15,410 nt of DNA from Bordetella parapertussis (GTDB lineage Bacteria > Pseudomonadota > Gammaproteobacteria > Burkholderiales > Burkholderiaceae_B), in contig CAMBPA010000003.1 in the NCBI GenBank assembly GCA_945869355.1, positions 1-15,410 on the forward strand, in the 5' to 3' direction. Position numbers and translations under genes: made by a program. The notes beneath the pieces are model-generated. The model was not told the origin of the DNA and ran no database searches. It was given only the letters and a program-made list of their open reading frames with translations. Below, piece by piece: positions 15,396 through 15,410 of this stretch (positions are counted from its first letter, which is position 1; every line of letters begins with the position of its first letter).

Positions 15396-15410
15396 TTAGT
15401 TACTGAACAT
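15396..15410 (-). CDS. mlaE: Probable C-terminal end of MlaE permease, cut by window edge
   Basis: Reading in from the right edge, the minus strand gives MFSN and a TAA stop at 15396-15398, 14 bases before mlaD. MlaE proteins commonly end in a hydrophobic helix followed by MFGN-like residues, and mlaE normally precedes mlaD. Only four residues are visible, so the call rests mainly on position. Confidence 0.5.
   Translation of the reverse strand: MFSN

Noticed and set aside
1..15410. Mobile elements, phage genes, CRISPR arrays, toxin-antitoxin or defence systems
   Set aside because: Every sizeable open stretch is explained by conserved housekeeping genes. No transposase, integrase, direct-repeat array or terminal inverted repeat was seen.

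Overview
The window reads as chromosomal housekeeping DNA of a betaproteobacterium, most likely order Burkholderiales and plausibly Alcaligenaceae-like. Three things support this: the gene order mlaE-mlaD-mlaA-mlaC / ABC pair / ibaG-murA / his / hinT / tatABC, the short HisG, and the TatB and HisF sequences. The genus cannot be fixed from the sequence alone. I see no insertion sequence, prophage, CRISPR, tRNA, rRNA or toxin-antitoxin gene, and no intergenic stretch longer than about 155 bases.

Layout, left to right. The left edge holds an almost complete Nif3/YbgI-family gene on the minus strand (1-774). It diverges, with only 18 bases between start codons, from a membrane-anchored HtrA-type serine protease with one PDZ domain (793-1953, plus strand). 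The protease converges on a small XRE-type regulator (1969-2325, minus), with a strong hairpin across the junction. The regulator has its own AT-rich upstream region with a 17-base near-perfect palindrome.

From the right edge down to 2479 every gene is on the minus strand with tight or overlapping junctions. In transcription order they are the last codons of probable mlaE, then mlaD, mlaA and mlaC (retrograde phospholipid transport), a YadG/YadH-like ABC ATPase and permease, ibaG (BolA family), murA (first committed step of peptidoglycan synthesis), hisG-hisD-hisB-hisH-hisA-hisF-hisI-hisE (histidine synthesis), hinT, and tatA-tatB-tatC (export of folded proteins). This is about 13 kb in one direction. 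It combines outer-membrane lipid asymmetry, cell-wall synthesis, histidine synthesis and Tat export.

Two expected genes are absent from their usual places. There is no hisC between hisD and hisB, although the other his genes normally in this cluster are present. There is no mlaB (STAS protein) between mlaC and the ABC ATPase. HisG is the short form, so it should need HisZ encoded elsewhere. I found no convincing novel system. The points most worth a second look are these two absences, the ABC pair of unknown substrate in the mla-ibaG-murA block, the candidate autoregulatory operator of the XRE gene, and the unusual translation starts of tatC and the protease.
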